The notes under the pieces are model-generated. The model was not told where the DNA came from. It ran no database searches and saw only the letters and a list, made by a program, of their open reading frames with translations. Made by a program: the position numbers and the translations under genes. This document shows positions 46,494 to 56,221 of a DNA stretch of 64,000 nt, one piece after another. Numbering within the stretch: position 1 is the stretch's first letter; the number at the start of each line of letters is the position of its first letter. Source of the DNA: Chryseobacterium sp. G0186 (GTDB lineage Bacteria > Bacteroidota > Bacteroidia > Flavobacteriales > Weeksellaceae); the NCBI RefSeq assembly GCF_003815675.1, contig NZ_CP033918.1, positions 682,001-746,000 on the forward strand, given 5' to 3'.

Positions 46494-46910
46494 ATGATGT
46501 CCAAACGTTGCAAATATGCGCTAAAAGCAATGGTCAGGTTAGCAAGAAATTACAATCAAGGCTTTCTGCCCACTTCTATTATTGCACAGGATGAAAATAT
46601 CCCCAAGAAGTTTCTGGAACAAATTCTTCTTGAACTTAAAAGAGCCAAACTGGTAAATAGCAAACAAGGTAAGGTGGGTGGTTATTACCTGATAAAATCC
46701 CCGGATGAAGTTTCATTAGCTGATATTTACCGCATTTTTGATGGGCCAATTGCTCTTACACCTTGTGTATCCCTAAATTTTTATGAAGCCTGTGATGATT
46801 GTGTAGATGAAGCCTCATGTTACCTTAGGAATGAACTTATTATTGTCCGTGAAAAAACCAGAAAAAGCATGATGGAGGCTACTCTGACCTCATTTATCAA
46901 TAAAAAATAA
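46494..46910 (+). CDS. Rrf2-family regulator, IscR/CymR-like
   Basis: The 138-residue regulator has a winged helix (KYALKAMVRLARNYNQGF, IPKKFLEQILLELKRAKLVN and the wing SKQGKVGGYYL) and a Cys-rich loop with Cys91, Cys100, Cys103 and Cys109. Three of these could ligate a [2Fe-2S] cluster as in IscR, or respond to sulfur status as CymR does with CysK. It lies 75 bases before the sulfate-assimilation operon, whose promoter carries an inverted repeat. It is the likely local regulator. Confidence 0.85.
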   Translation: MMSKRCKYALKAMVRLARNYNQGFLPTSIIAQDENIPKKFLEQILLELKRAKLVNSKQGKVGGYYLIKSPDEVSLADIYRIFDGPIALTPCVSLNFYEACDDCVDEASCYLRNELIIVREKTRKSMMEATLTSFINKK

Positions 46911-46923
46911 TTTTTTTTCATTT

Positions 46924-46969
46924 AAATTCTACTAATTTGATAGGAGTTGTAGAATTTTATATATATTTG
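46924..46969 (+). promoter_or_regulatory. Promoter with operator-like dyad of the sulfate-assimilation operon
   Basis: The dyad AAATTCTAC (46924-46932) / GTAGAATTT (46949-46957) with a 16-base centre overlaps the -33 region. TATATTTG, a perfect -7 box, lies at 46962-46969, and the start codon is at 46986. A repressor bound to the dyad would block RNA polymerase, which fits the Rrf2 gene directly upstream. Confidence 0.6.
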
Positions 46970-46985
46970 CAACAACAAATTTCAA

Positions 46986-47705
46986 ATGGAAATGGAAAAT
47001 AGTCTGAAAAATGAATTTGAAAATCTTAAGAAAGAGCTCACAGAAGCTGACTTTCCAACGAGTTTTTTACCAACATTGGTAGAAAGGTTTCCGGATGAAG
47101 TGATCTTTTCGACCAGCTTCAGCTATGAAGACCAGGTGATTACTCATCTGATAAAAAACCTGAATGTAGAAATTTTCACATTAGATACAGGAAGACTTTT
47201 TGAGCAGACTTATGAAACCTGGGCATCTACAAAAGCTTTCTTTAAAAAAGATATTAAGGCCTATTATCCGGATACGGAAGAGTTGAAGAAATTTATATCT
47301 GAAAACGGACCCAATTCATTTTATCAGTCCGTGGAGCAGAGGAAAGCATGCTGTACCATCCGAAAGGTTCATCCCCTGAAATCAGCACTGAAGGGATACA
47401 AGGTCTGGATAACAGGATTAAGATCGGAACACTCTCAAAACAGACAAAATATGCCCTCCCTGGAATGGGATGAAGATAACGGGATCATTAAGTTTCATCC
47501 GCTTCTTCACTGGAGTACAGAGCAGGTGACCGACTACGTCAAAACCCATCATTTACCTTACAATTATCTGCATAAAAAAGGATTTGTAAGCATCGGATGT
47601 GAGCCCTGTACAAGAGCAATCAGAGAGGGGGAAGACTTTAGAGCGGGCCGTTGGTGGTGGGAAGATGCCAATAAAAAAGAATGCGGTCTACATATTCATC
47701 AATAA
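46986..47705 (+). CDS. cysH: Assimilatory APS reductase, thioredoxin-dependent
   Basis: Reduces adenylyl sulfate to sulfite. The 239-residue protein has the PP-loop-like substrate region IFTLDTGRLFEQT and the four cluster Cys: Cys122-Cys123 (KACCTIRKVHPL) and Cys205-x2-Cys208 (GCEPCTR), which bind [4Fe-4S] in APS reductases but not in the PAPS enzyme. Cys233 in ECGLH is the catalytic C-terminal cysteine. No APS kinase gene (cysC) is in the operon, which agrees with direct APS reduction. It is the first gene of the run. Confidence 0.9.
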   Translation: MEMENSLKNEFENLKKELTEADFPTSFLPTLVERFPDEVIFSTSFSYEDQVITHLIKNLNVEIFTLDTGRLFEQTYETWASTKAFFKKDIKAYYPDTEELKKFISENGPNSFYQSVEQRKACCTIRKVHPLKSALKGYKVWITGLRSEHSQNRQNMPSLEWDEDNGIIKFHPLLHWSTEQVTDYVKTHHLPYNYLHKKGFVSIGCEPCTRAIREGEDFRAGRWWWEDANKKECGLHIHQ

Positions 47706-47718
47706 AAAAAAGAAAAAA

Positions 47719-48627
47719 ATGTCAACATATCATTTCAATTATCTGGATCAGCTGGAAGCTGAATCTATTTATATTTTAAGGGAAGTAGCAGGACAGTTTG
47801 AGCGTCCGGCACTTCTGTTCAGTGGAGGAAAAGACAGTATTGTGCTTGCTCATTTGGCTTCAAAGGCATTTCGCCATGGTAAAATCCCTTTCAAATTTGT
47901 TCATGTAGATACAGGTCATAATTTTCCTGAAGTTCTGGACTTTCGGGATCAGCTTGTCAATCAACTGGAGGTTGATCTTGTAGTGCGAAAAGTTGAAGAT
48001 ACCATACAAAAGAAAAGCCTAACAGAACCTAAGGGGAAATTTCCCAGCAGAAACTGGCTGCAGACCTACACATTACTTGATACCATAGAAGAATTTGAGT
48101 TCGATGCCTGTATTGGTGGCGCGCGTAGGGATGAAGAAAAAGCCCGTGCTAAGGAAAGGATCTTCTCTGTCAGAGATGAATTCGGACAATGGGATCCAAA
48201 ATTACAACGCCCGGAATTATGGAGTATTTTCAACGGAAAAATCCAGAAAGGAGAGAACGTAAGGGTTTTCCCGATCAGCAACTGGACCGAACTTGATATC
48301 TGGAATTACATCCGAAGAGAAAGAATAGAGCTGCCTTCCATCTACTTTTCTCATGAAAGAGAAGTGGTAGACCTTAACGGACAATGGATTGCGAATTCTC
48401 ATCATGCATCACTGGAAACAGAAGATATAATCACAGTTAAAAAAATAAGATACCGTACAGTAGGAGATATGACATGCACCGCAGCGGTAGAGTCCAAAGC
48501 AGCAACGATAGATTCGGTGATAGAAGAAATTATAGCAACCAGAATTTCAGAACGTGGAGAAACCCGAATTGATGACCGCGTTACAGAAGCTGCGATGGAG
48601 GATCGTAAAAAAGGAGGCTATTTCTAA
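47719..48627 (+). CDS. cysD: Sulfate adenylyltransferase small subunit
   Basis: With CysN makes adenylyl sulfate from sulfate and ATP. The start is ATG 47719 (MSTYHFNYLDQLEAES), giving 302 residues. The larger open frame from 47599 is overlap with the upstream gene. The PP-loop SGGKDS is present in LLFSGGKDSIVLAHLA, and GGARRDEEKARAKERIFS and FPISNWTELDIWNYI are typical CysD segments. Confidence 0.93.
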   Translation: MSTYHFNYLDQLEAESIYILREVAGQFERPALLFSGGKDSIVLAHLASKAFRHGKIPFKFVHVDTGHNFPEVLDFRDQLVNQLEVDLVVRKVEDTIQKKSLTEPKGKFPSRNWLQTYTLLDTIEEFEFDACIGGARRDEEKARAKERIFSVRDEFGQWDPKLQRPELWSIFNGKIQKGENVRVFPISNWTELDIWNYIRRERIELPSIYFSHEREVVDLNGQWIANSHHASLETEDIITVKKIRYRTVGDMTCTAAVESKAATIDSVIEEIIATRISERGETRIDDRVTEAAMEDRKKGGYF

Positions 48628-48715
48628 AAACAAGCAATCTGGTAATTGGATTAACAATCTTTTATTTAACTCATATTACTCATTGCCATTTACTCATTAT
48701 TGATAATTAAAACGG

Positions 48716-49954
48716 ATGGATATATTAAGATTTATAACAGCAGGAAGCGTAGATGATGGTAAAAGTACCCTTATCGGGCGACTGCTATACGATAGCAAAA
48801 GTATTTTACAGGATCAGTTGGAAGTTCTTGAGAAACATTCTAAAAACAGAAATGAAGACGGGGTAGATCTTGCTCTTCTAACAGACGGATTACGTGCTGA
48901 AAGAGAACAAGGGATTACCATTGATGTTGCCTACAGGTATTTTTCAACTTCAAAAAGAAAATTTATCATTGCTGATGCCCCTGGACATGTACAATATACG
49001 CGTAACATGATTACAGGTGCCTCCAACTCTGATCTGATGGTGATTCTGATCGATGCAAGGAAGGGCGTTATAGAACAGACAAGAAGACATTCCATTATAG
49101 CATCATTACTGAAACTGAAGAAAGTAGCGGTAGCCATCAACAAAATGGATATGGTAGAGTATTCACAGGAAGTATTTGAAACCATAAAGGCAGACTATTC
49201 TAAAATTGCAGACAGCCTTGGGCTAAAGGATGTTAGTTATTTTCCTATTTCAGCCTTTAAGGGAGATAACATTGTTTCCTTATCTTCCAACACAGACTGG
49301 TATCAGGGAAGTTCCCTTTTAGAATATCTGGAACATGTAACCCTGAATGAAGAATTGAATAGCGGAAGCCGTTTTCAGGTTCAGTATGTTATCCGCCCTC
49401 AGACTGAAGAATTGCATGACTATAGGGGATATGCAGGGCAGGTATTGAGTGGGAAATTTCAAAAAGGAGATAAGGTTCATGTTCTTCCTGCAGGAATTAC
49501 AAGTGAAATTGCCAAAATTGAGGTCAACGGAATTGAAAAAGAAGAAGCATTTGAGGGACAACCTGTTGTCATTCATGTTACAGAAGACCTGGATATCAGC
49601 AGAGGAGATATTTTTGCCACAGAAGAACAGCTTCCTGTCATCGAAAAGGATCTTGAAGTTCTGCTATGCTGGCTTGATCAAAAATCTCTGCAACCAGGAA
49701 ATAAATATCTGTTACAGCAAAACAGCAGACTGGTAAGGGCCGTGGTAAAAGAAATAGACTATAAGATTGATGTCAATACCCTTACCCATGAAAAAGCAGA
49801 TGGAGACATTAAACTTAATGAAGTGGTTAAAGTAACTATTAGAACTGCACAGCCTTTGGTGTATGACAGTTTCATCAATAACAAAAGAACAGGTTCTGCA
49901 ATTTTGGTGGACGAGACCTCTAATTCAACTGTTGCAGCCTGCATAATCCAGTAA
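48716..49954 (+). CDS. cysN: Sulfate adenylyltransferase large subunit, GTPase
   Basis: EF-Tu-like GTPase that drives CysD. The 412-residue protein has the P-loop GSVDDGKST, the switch region with RGxT-like EQGITIDVAYRYF, DAPGH and the NKMD base-specific motif, then two beta-barrel domains. No APS kinase domain is fused at the C-terminus, in line with a separate APS reductase. An 88-base spacer before it holds no other gene. Confidence 0.93.
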   Translation: MDILRFITAGSVDDGKSTLIGRLLYDSKSILQDQLEVLEKHSKNRNEDGVDLALLTDGLRAEREQGITIDVAYRYFSTSKRKFIIADAPGHVQYTRNMITGASNSDLMVILIDARKGVIEQTRRHSIIASLLKLKKVAVAINKMDMVEYSQEVFETIKADYSKIADSLGLKDVSYFPISAFKGDNIVSLSSNTDWYQGSSLLEYLEHVTLNEELNSGSRFQVQYVIRPQTEELHDYRGYAGQVLSGKFQKGDKVHVLPAGITSEIAKIEVNGIEKEEAFEGQPVVIHVTEDLDISRGDIFATEEQLPVIEKDLEVLLCWLDQKSLQPGNKYLLQQNSRLVRAVVKEIDYKIDVNTLTHEKADGDIKLNEVVKVTIRTAQPLVYDSFINNKRTGSAILVDETSNSTVAACIIQ

Positions 49955-49957
49955 AAA

Positions 49958-50788
49958 ATGTCAGTTTCAAATCATTTAATTGAAAAAATTCATCAGAGTA
50001 AACAAGACAAGACTCACGGATTCTTTGATAGAACAAGGGTAAAGGCTTTTGTAACAGATTTGTATAAAGCATTGTTTCTTCCTCAGCAAGACAATACAAC
50101 AGATCAATTGGAAAAGGATTTTGCCAAACTGCATGACCATCTTTTCACCCTGACGGATATGATCACAGGAGATAAAGATCTGGCTGAAGTACAGGTAACC
50201 GCTTTTTTTGATGCGTTGCCAAAGCTCTATGATCGGCTTATTCAGGATTCACAATCTATTTTGGAATTTGATCCCGCAGCCGGTTCTTTAGAAGAAATAC
50301 ATCTTGCCTACCCGGGATATTTTGCAACGTATGTCTATCGGATTTCTCATCAGCTTTGGAATCAGGAAATTCCGGTTTTACCCCGAATAATTTCAGAATA
50401 TGCCCACAGTAAAACAGGAATTGACATTCACCCCGGAGCAGTGATTGGAGAACATTTCTTCATCGATCATGGAACCGGAATTGTCATTGGAGAAACAACC
50501 GTTATTGGCAATCATGTTAAAATATATCAGGGAGTAACCCTCGGAGCTTTAAATGTTTCCAAGGAAAAAGCCCACCAAAAAAGACATCCCAATATTGAAG
50601 ACCATGTCATCATTTATTCCGGAGCGACCATTTTGGGCGGAAATACAACCATAGGCAGGGAAAGCATCATCGGAGGAAATGTATGGATCACACAGGATGT
50701 ACCTCCCAATTCCCTGGTCTATCATAAAAGTGAAATAAAAATAAAGGATAACAGTTCATTACCCGAATCTTTAACCTTTGTGATATAA
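49958..50788 (+). CDS. cysE: Serine O-acetyltransferase
   Basis: Acetylates L-serine to O-acetylserine, the acceptor for sulfide. The 276-residue protein has an N-terminal helical domain and a left-handed beta-helix of hexapeptide repeats ([39 protein letters not shown]), with the catalytic His in FIDHGTG. It resembles the EpsC/SrpH type with an extended N-terminus. It starts 4 bases after cysN. Confidence 0.9.
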   Translation: MSVSNHLIEKIHQSKQDKTHGFFDRTRVKAFVTDLYKALFLPQQDNTTDQLEKDFAKLHDHLFTLTDMITGDKDLAEVQVTAFFDALPKLYDRLIQDSQSILEFDPAAGSLEEIHLAYPGYFATYVYRISHQLWNQEIPVLPRIISEYAHSKTGIDIHPGAVIGEHFFIDHGTGIVIGETTVIGNHVKIYQGVTLGALNVSKEKAHQKRHPNIEDHVIIYSGATILGGNTTIGRESIIGGNVWITQDVPPNSLVYHKSEIKIKDNSSLPESLTFVI

Positions 50789-50817
50789 AAAAGAAAAAAA
50801 CAAAAAATTGTATTGGT

Positions 50818-51729
50818 ATGAAATTTCAGAATACATTGGAAACGATTGGAAATACACCAGTCGTAAAGATCAATAAACTATTCAATTCAGATCATGAAAT
50901 CTGGATCAAATTAGAAAAAAGCAATCCCGGAGGAAGCATTAAGGACAGAATTGCACTGGCCATGATTGAAGATGCTGAAGCCAAGGGTTTACTCAATAAA
51001 GACAGCGTTATCATAGAACCTACCAGTGGTAATACAGGAATAGGACTGGCATTGGTAGCCGCCGTAAAAGGATATAAGCTAATTCTGGTAATGCCGGACA
51101 GCATGAGTGTAGAACGCCGTAAAATTATGGAGGCCTATGGTGCTGAATTTGTCCTAACGCCAAGAGAAAAAGGAATGAAGGGTGCCATTGAAAAAGCCAA
51201 TGAGCTGGCACAGGAAACTCCAAATTCATGGGTCCCGAAACAGTTTGATAATCCTGCCAACGTAAAAATACATACCGAAACTACAGCACAGGAAATTTTA
51301 CAGGACTTTCCTGATGGTTTAGATTATATCATCACCGGAGTAGGAACCGGCGGACACATCACCGGAATTGCACAGACAGTAAAAGAGAAGTATCCTCATG
51401 TAAGAGTAATCGCCGTAGAACCGGAACTTTCTCCTGTACTAAGCGGTGGTAGCCCTGCACCACATCCTTTACAGGGGCTGGGAGCCGGATTTGTCCCATC
51501 AATACTGGACATTACATTACTGGACGGAGTCATAACGGTAGGAAAGGATGAAGCCTATGAATATGCCATTAATGCCGCCAAAAAAGAAGGCCTTTTTGTA
51601 GGAGTTTCCACAGGAGCAGCCTTGGCAGCCATTGCAAAACAATTACCGGAAATACAGCCCGGAGCTAAAATTCTCACCATCAATTACGATACCGGAGAAA
51701 GGTATCTTTCCATTGAAGGGCTCTTCTAA
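50818..51729 (+). CDS. cysK: Cysteine synthase (O-acetylserine sulfhydrylase)
   Basis: PLP enzyme that makes cysteine from O-acetylserine and sulfide. The 303-residue protein has [12 protein letters not shown], the PLP-Lys segment [16 protein letters not shown], the substrate loop [11 protein letters not shown] and the phosphate loop [10 protein letters not shown]. Whether it is the A (CysK) or B (CysM) isozyme is not decided by these motifs. The name follows the operon context. Confidence 0.93.
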   Translation: MKFQNTLETIGNTPVVKINKLFNSDHEIWIKLEKSNPGGSIKDRIALAMIEDAEAKGLLNKDSVIIEPTSGNTGIGLALVAAVKGYKLILVMPDSMSVERRKIMEAYGAEFVLTPREKGMKGAIEKANELAQETPNSWVPKQFDNPANVKIHTETTAQEILQDFPDGLDYIITGVGTGGHITGIAQTVKEKYPHVRVIAVEPELSPVLSGGSPAPHPLQGLGAGFVPSILDITLLDGVITVGKDEAYEYAINAAKKEGLFVGVSTGAALAAIAKQLPEIQPGAKILTINYDTGERYLSIEGLF

Positions 51730-51753
51730 ATCCTTTAACTAATACCGATTTCA

Positions 51754-52599
51754 ATGAGTACAAATATAAAATCACCTAAGGTTTACCTTATCGGTGCAGG
51801 GCCCGGCAACCCTGATCTGATCACAGTAAAAGCTGTAAAAGCTATCGCCAAGGCAGATATTGTTTTATCTGACCGCCTGGTAAGTCCGGAAATTTTAGAG
51901 ACCTATGTCCATAAAAATACAGAAATTATTTATGTAGGTAAAGAATGCAGCAAAAACGCATCTACTCCTCAATCATTGATCAATACCCTAATGGTAGAAT
52001 ATGCCCTTCAGAATAAGACTGTAGTAAGGCTTAAGGGAGGAGATGTTTCTATATTTTCTAACATATTGGATGAATTACAAGTGTTGAAACAAAACTATAT
52101 TCATTATGAAATTATTCCGGGAATTACGGCTGCACTGGGCGCTGCCGCGTATGCAGGGATGCCTTTAACAGCAAGAGGGTATGCCACATCAGTACGCTTT
52201 CTTACCTATTACAAATCAGAAATTCTTACCGAAGAATATTGGAAAGAGCTTGCTATGACCCAGGACAGTCTTGTATTTTATATGTCTAAGGGAAACCTGA
52301 CCGATCTTGTAGAAAAATTCATCCAGCTGAATGTTTCAAAGGAGAAAAAAATAGCTGTGATTGAGCAGGCTACAACACCTTATCAAAAGGTATATACCTC
52401 TTCATTTGATGATTTCAGAAAGACGCTTGGTGAGAAAAACTTCGCCTCACCATCTTTGGTGGTCATAGGGAAGATTGTGAATCTCCATGAGGAATTTTCC
52501 TGGTTGAAAAATGCTGAACAGGACGGTCTTTATTTTAAATCGATTGAAAATGGAACCCTAATCCCTAAAACTCAAAATTTCTTTGAATATGCTGTCTGA
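51754..52599 (+). CDS. cobA: Uroporphyrinogen-III C-methyltransferase (SUMT)
   Basis: Methylates uroporphyrinogen III twice to precorrin-2, the first step to siroheme. The 281-residue protein has the SAM-dependent tetrapyrrole methylase motifs VYLIGAGPGNPDLIT, VLSDRLVSPEIL, VRLKGGDVSIFS and EIIPGITAALGAAAYAGMP. Siroheme is needed by CysI in the same operon. The last gene (59320) supplies the dehydrogenase/chelatase step. Confidence 0.92.
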   Translation: MSTNIKSPKVYLIGAGPGNPDLITVKAVKAIAKADIVLSDRLVSPEILETYVHKNTEIIYVGKECSKNASTPQSLINTLMVEYALQNKTVVRLKGGDVSIFSNILDELQVLKQNYIHYEIIPGITAALGAAAYAGMPLTARGYATSVRFLTYYKSEILTEEYWKELAMTQDSLVFYMSKGNLTDLVEKFIQLNVSKEKKIAVIEQATTPYQKVYTSSFDDFRKTLGEKNFASPSLVVIGKIVNLHEEFSWLKNAEQDGLYFKSIENGTLIPKTQNFFEYAV

Positions 52600-54298
52600 C
52601 ACTAAATTAAACATACTGAAGCAAATATCCAGAGATTTTTCCAGAGATGAATCCATCTGGGCAAGCGGATATCTGGCAGGTCTTGCCGGAGCTCCGCTTA
52701 CTGTAGCTCAACCTCCATTACAGACAGTTTTTACAGAAGAAAATGCTGTCAGGAAAATCACATTGGCCTATGGTACAGAAACCGGAAACAGTAAAAAACT
52801 GGCAACATCCTTGGCAGGAATTATTAAGAAAAAAGGTATTCAGGTTAAGTTAACGGATCTTTCCCAATACAAACCTAAGGATCTTGCTAAGGAGGAATTC
52901 TTCTTTGTGGTTATTAGTACGCAGGGAGAAGGAGATCCGCCGGCTCTCGCCAAAAAGTTTTACGATTATATTTATGAGAATGAGATCAATCTCAGCACCC
53001 TCAAATTTGGAGTACTGGCATTGGGAGACAGCAGCTATCCTCAATTTTGCAAAACAGGTGAAGATGTAGATTCCCGTTTTGAAATTCTGGGTGCTCAACG
53101 TATCATTCCTTTAAAAAAATGTGATATTGATTATGAACAGGATGCTGAAAGCTGGATAGAGCATGTCTTTGAAGCCGTGACCAAAACTTCTGCAGGGAGT
53201 ATCAAAAACACGTCCACTCAAAAAGCTTCAACGGGCAGGAAAAAGTATCAGGGAAAAGTCTCAACAATCATTAATCTGAATGATATTACCTCTGAAAAAG
53301 AAACTTATCACATCGAAATAGAAACAGAGGAAGCATTGGTCTATCAGCCGGGTGCTGCTTTGGGGATTATTCCATTGAATTCCAGTGTGGTTGTGAATGA
53401 AATTATTACACTGACAGGAATTGATCCTAAAAAGCAGATTGAAACGGCAAAAGTTACGGATACTGTAGAAAAGCTTTTGCAAAAACATCTTAATATTAGC
53501 TATTTACTCAAAACGGTAGTAACACAATATGCTAAGATTACAGGGCATTCTATCCCAGAAGTACGTTTAAGTCTTCTTGATCTGCTCCGGATCTATCCTG
53601 TAAAAAATGCAGAAGAATTTGAAGAAGTTATTCAGATACTAACGGGTCAGGCACCCCGTCTGTATTCTATTTCATCGTCTCTGGAAGCTCATGGGGAAAA
53701 TGAAATTCACATCACCGTAGCAAAATCGGAATTCCTTATTGATCATCAGAAACATAACGGTTTATGTAGTGGATTTCTAAGCGAATTCAGAGAGGAAGAA
53801 GATATTGAATTTTACATTCAGGATGCAGGACATTTCAGATTGCCGAAACCTGATCAGGATATCATCATGATAGGACCGGGAACGGGGATTGCGCCTTTCA
53901 GATCATTTCTTTGGGAACGTGACGCCATTGGAGCAGAAGGAAGAAACTGGCTCTTCTTCGGAGACAGAAACTTTGTTTCAGACTTTATTTATCAGGCTGA
54001 ACTTCAGGATTTCCTCAAAACAGGCAGTCTCACTCATTTAGATCTGGCCTTTTCAAGGGATACTGCAGAAAAAATTTACGTTCAGCATAAACTGGAACAA
54101 AAAGCCCAGGAAGTCTTTTACTGGCTTGAGGGAGGGGCATCCGTATACGTATGTGGCGCCAAGGAGCCGATGAGCAAAGATGTTGAAGAAACCCTTTTGA
54201 ATATTATTCAGCATCAGGGAAAACGTAACAAGGAAGAAGCACTTCATTACCTGGAAGAAATGGAACTGAATGGCCGATATGCCAAAGATGTTTACTAA
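52589..54298 (+). CDS. cysJ: NADPH-sulfite reductase flavoprotein
   Basis: Electron-supplying subunit for CysI. The protein has an N-terminal flavodoxin domain (LAYGTETGNSKKLATSLAG, ISTQGEGDPP, LGDSSYPQFCKTG), an FAD-binding insert with RLYSISSS, and an NADPH domain (GPGTGIAPFRSF, FGDRNFVSDF) ending NGRYAKDVY. The start is taken at ATG 52589, which overlaps the cobA stop by 11 bases (569 residues); a TTG at 52583 is the only alternative. It is shorter than CysJ of enterobacteria but complete by motif. Confidence 0.93.
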   Translation: MLSDTKLNILKQISRDFSRDESIWASGYLAGLAGAPLTVAQPPLQTVFTEENAVRKITLAYGTETGNSKKLATSLAGIIKKKGIQVKLTDLSQYKPKDLAKEEFFFVVISTQGEGDPPALAKKFYDYIYENEINLSTLKFGVLALGDSSYPQFCKTGEDVDSRFEILGAQRIIPLKKCDIDYEQDAESWIEHVFEAVTKTSAGSIKNTSTQKASTGRKKYQGKVSTIINLNDITSEKETYHIEIETEEALVYQPGAALGIIPLNSSVVVNEIITLTGIDPKKQIETAKVTDTVEKLLQKHLNISYLLKTVVTQYAKITGHSIPEVRLSLLDLLRIYPVKNAEEFEEVIQILTGQAPRLYSISSSLEAHGENEIHITVAKSEFLIDHQKHNGLCSGFLSEFREEEDIEFYIQDAGHFRLPKPDQDIIMIGPGTGIAPFRSFLWERDAIGAEGRNWLFFGDRNFVSDFIYQAELQDFLKTGSLTHLDLAFSRDTAEKIYVQHKLEQKAQEVFYWLEGGASVYVCGAKEPMSKDVEETLLNIIQHQGKRNKEEALHYLEEMELNGRYAKDVY

Positions 54299-54329
54299 AC
54301 CAATCTCATCACATTAAAAGAAAACAATT

Positions 54330-56003
54330 ATGAGCAATAAAGATAATCTTTCCCCTGTAGAAAAAATTAAGACCCAAAGTAACGGGCTCAGAGGAACATT
54401 AAAGGAAAGCCTTTCAGATGATTTTACGGGAGCGATAAGGGAAGATGACCAAACCCTGATCAAATTCCATGGCATGTACCAACAGGATGATAGGGACAGA
54501 AGAGAAGAACGGGTTTCCAAAAAACTGGAGTGGTTGTATTCCTATATGATCAGACTAAGGCTTCCCGGTGGTTTTTTAACCTCAGACCAATGGATTGGAG
54601 TGAATGACATTGCCCAAAACCATTCTACGGGAACCATAAAAATAACAACAAGGCAGACTCTTCAACTGCATGGTATTTTAAAGTCTCATTTAAGACCAAC
54701 TATTCAGAGTTTTAATCTGAGCCACCTTGATTCTATTGCAGCCTGTGGTGACGTAAACAGGAATGTTACCTGTACCGCTAATCCATCAGAATCCCCACTG
54801 CATCAGCAAACCTACGAACTGGCCGGTAAAATAAGTGAGATGTGTCTCCCAAAAACCCAGTCTTATTATGACATCTGGATTGATGATGAACTGATTGTTG
54901 ACAGAAAAACTGAAGAAGATCCTTTATACCAGGACAGATATCTTCCCAGAAAGCTAAAAATCGGAATTGCTGTTCCACCCAATAATGATGTAGATGTATT
55001 CATCAATGATATTGCCCTGATTGCCATCATTGAAAATAACCAGATTGTGGGCTACAATATTGCTGCAGGAGGCGGATTAGGAGCAACACACGGAAATGAA
55101 GCTACTTATGCACGCCTTGCCTCTGTACTTGGATTTGTAGATTCCGAAGAAAAAGCCTTAAAAGCAGTCTATGAAATCATCACAGTACAGCGGGACTTCG
55201 GAAACAGAAGCGACAGAAAGCTATCAAGATTAAAATATACCATTGATCAGCTTGGAATTGATGGGTACAGAACCGAAGTAGAGAAAAGAACCGGATTCAG
55301 TTTTGAACCAGCCCGAGAATTTAAGTTTGAACAGAGAAAAGACCGTTATGGATGGGTAAAAAATCATGAAGGAAAATGGTTTTATACCCTGTTTGTAGAG
55401 CATGGAAGAGTCCTTGATACTGATGACTATCCTTTAAAATCAGGATTATTAAAAATTGCACAGACCGTTAATGTCAACTTCAGATTTACCTGTAACCAAA
55501 ATCTGATCCTTGCAGATATTACTGAAGAAGAAAAAGTGTTAGTAGAAAGCTTGTTACAGGAATATGGAATTTCAGATTATACTGAAAAAGCAAGTGCCCT
55601 TCGTAAAAATTCTGTTGCATGTGTTGCCTTAAATACCTGTTCACTAGCCCTGGCAGAGGCTCAACGTTATTTGCCATCATTGGTAACCAAAATAGAACCT
55701 GTCCTTGAAAAACATGGTCTTTTGGAAGAAGACATTACCATCAGAATGACCGGATGCCCCAATGGATGTGGCAGATCTCCCAATGCCGAAATCGGATTTG
55801 TGGGAACAGCATATGGTAAATACAATCTCCATATCGGAGGAGACAGACTGGGAATGCGCCTGAATACAAAATTCAAAGAAAATATCGGAGAAGAGGAAAT
55901 TCTTACCACTCTTGATGAGCTTTTCGGAATTTATGTACAGAAAAGATTGACTGAAGAAACATTTGGTGATTTCTCATACCGCTATTTACAAAACTTAAAC
56001 TGA
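54330..56003 (+). CDS. cysI: Sulfite reductase hemoprotein subunit
   Basis: Siroheme-[4Fe-4S] enzyme that reduces sulfite to sulfide. The 557-residue protein has KITTRQTLQLHGI (anion-site Arg), GGGLGATHGNEA, and the cluster cysteines CVALNTC (Cx5C) and MTGCPNGCGRS (Cx3C), which also ligate siroheme. Pairing with CysJ and the sulfate genes argues for sulfite, not nitrite, as substrate. A 27-codon mini-ORF starts 4 bases after its stop. Confidence 0.93.
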   Translation: MSNKDNLSPVEKIKTQSNGLRGTLKESLSDDFTGAIREDDQTLIKFHGMYQQDDRDRREERVSKKLEWLYSYMIRLRLPGGFLTSDQWIGVNDIAQNHSTGTIKITTRQTLQLHGILKSHLRPTIQSFNLSHLDSIAACGDVNRNVTCTANPSESPLHQQTYELAGKISEMCLPKTQSYYDIWIDDELIVDRKTEEDPLYQDRYLPRKLKIGIAVPPNNDVDVFINDIALIAIIENNQIVGYNIAAGGGLGATHGNEATYARLASVLGFVDSEEKALKAVYEIITVQRDFGNRSDRKLSRLKYTIDQLGIDGYRTEVEKRTGFSFEPAREFKFEQRKDRYGWVKNHEGKWFYTLFVEHGRVLDTDDYPLKSGLLKIAQTVNVNFRFTCNQNLILADITEEEKVLVESLLQEYGISDYTEKASALRKNSVACVALNTCSLALAEAQRYLPSLVTKIEPVLEKHGLLEEDITIRMTGCPNGCGRSPNAEIGFVGTAYGKYNLHIGGDRLGMRLNTKFKENIGEEEILTTLDELFGIYVQKRLTEETFGDFSYRYLQNLN

Positions 56004-56007
56004 TTAT

Positions 56008-56091
56008 ATGATACGCCTTATTGACGATCTGAAAAAACTAAAAAAATACCAACCCCTTCTTTCAGGTGAACGAATGTGTATGTGTTGTTGA
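56008..56091 (+). CDS. 27-codon mini-ORF ending Cys-Met-Cys-Cys
   Basis: Starting 4 bases after the cysI stop, ATG 56008 opens a 27-residue reading frame. It begins MIRLIDDLKKLKKY and ends MCMCC before TGA (56089-56091). Cys and Met codons are packed at the last five positions (TGT ATG TGT TGT). The position inside a cysteine-synthesis operon, followed 80 bases later by competing hairpins, suggests a leader peptide that senses cysteinyl-tRNA and controls the downstream receptor and siroheme/TSUP genes. This is inference. A functional small peptide binding a metal or cluster is an alternative. Confidence 0.5.
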   Translation: MIRLIDDLKKLKKYQPLLSGERMCMCC

Positions 56092-56170
56092 TTCTCAAAC
56101 AATGACAACATAGCAGCTGTTTAAACATCTTTGAAAACGATTGAGTTTTATTTTGAGCAAACCATTAAGA

Positions 56171-56221
56171 AAAGTTAAGGTGGTAAGAAAAACCTTACAG
56201 CAAAGCTTACCTCTTAACTTT
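56171..56221 (+). promoter_or_regulatory. Hairpin region with competing pairings downstream of the mini-ORF
   Basis: AAAGTTAA (56171-56178) pairs with TTAACTTT (56214-56221), and GGTAAG (56182-56187) with CTTACC (56206-56211), giving a long interrupted stem. GTAAG can instead pair with CTTAC at 56194-56198, and TTAAGG (56175-56180) with CCTTAA at 56229-56234. Such exclusive choices are typical of attenuators. The sequence after the stem is U-rich but has no clean T-run. Functional meaning is inference. Confidence 0.4.

Noticed and set aside
47599..47718. 40 extra codons before the CysD start
   Set aside because: They overlap the cysH coding sequence in another frame and end in poly-Lys; the conserved CysD sequence starts at the ATG at 47719.
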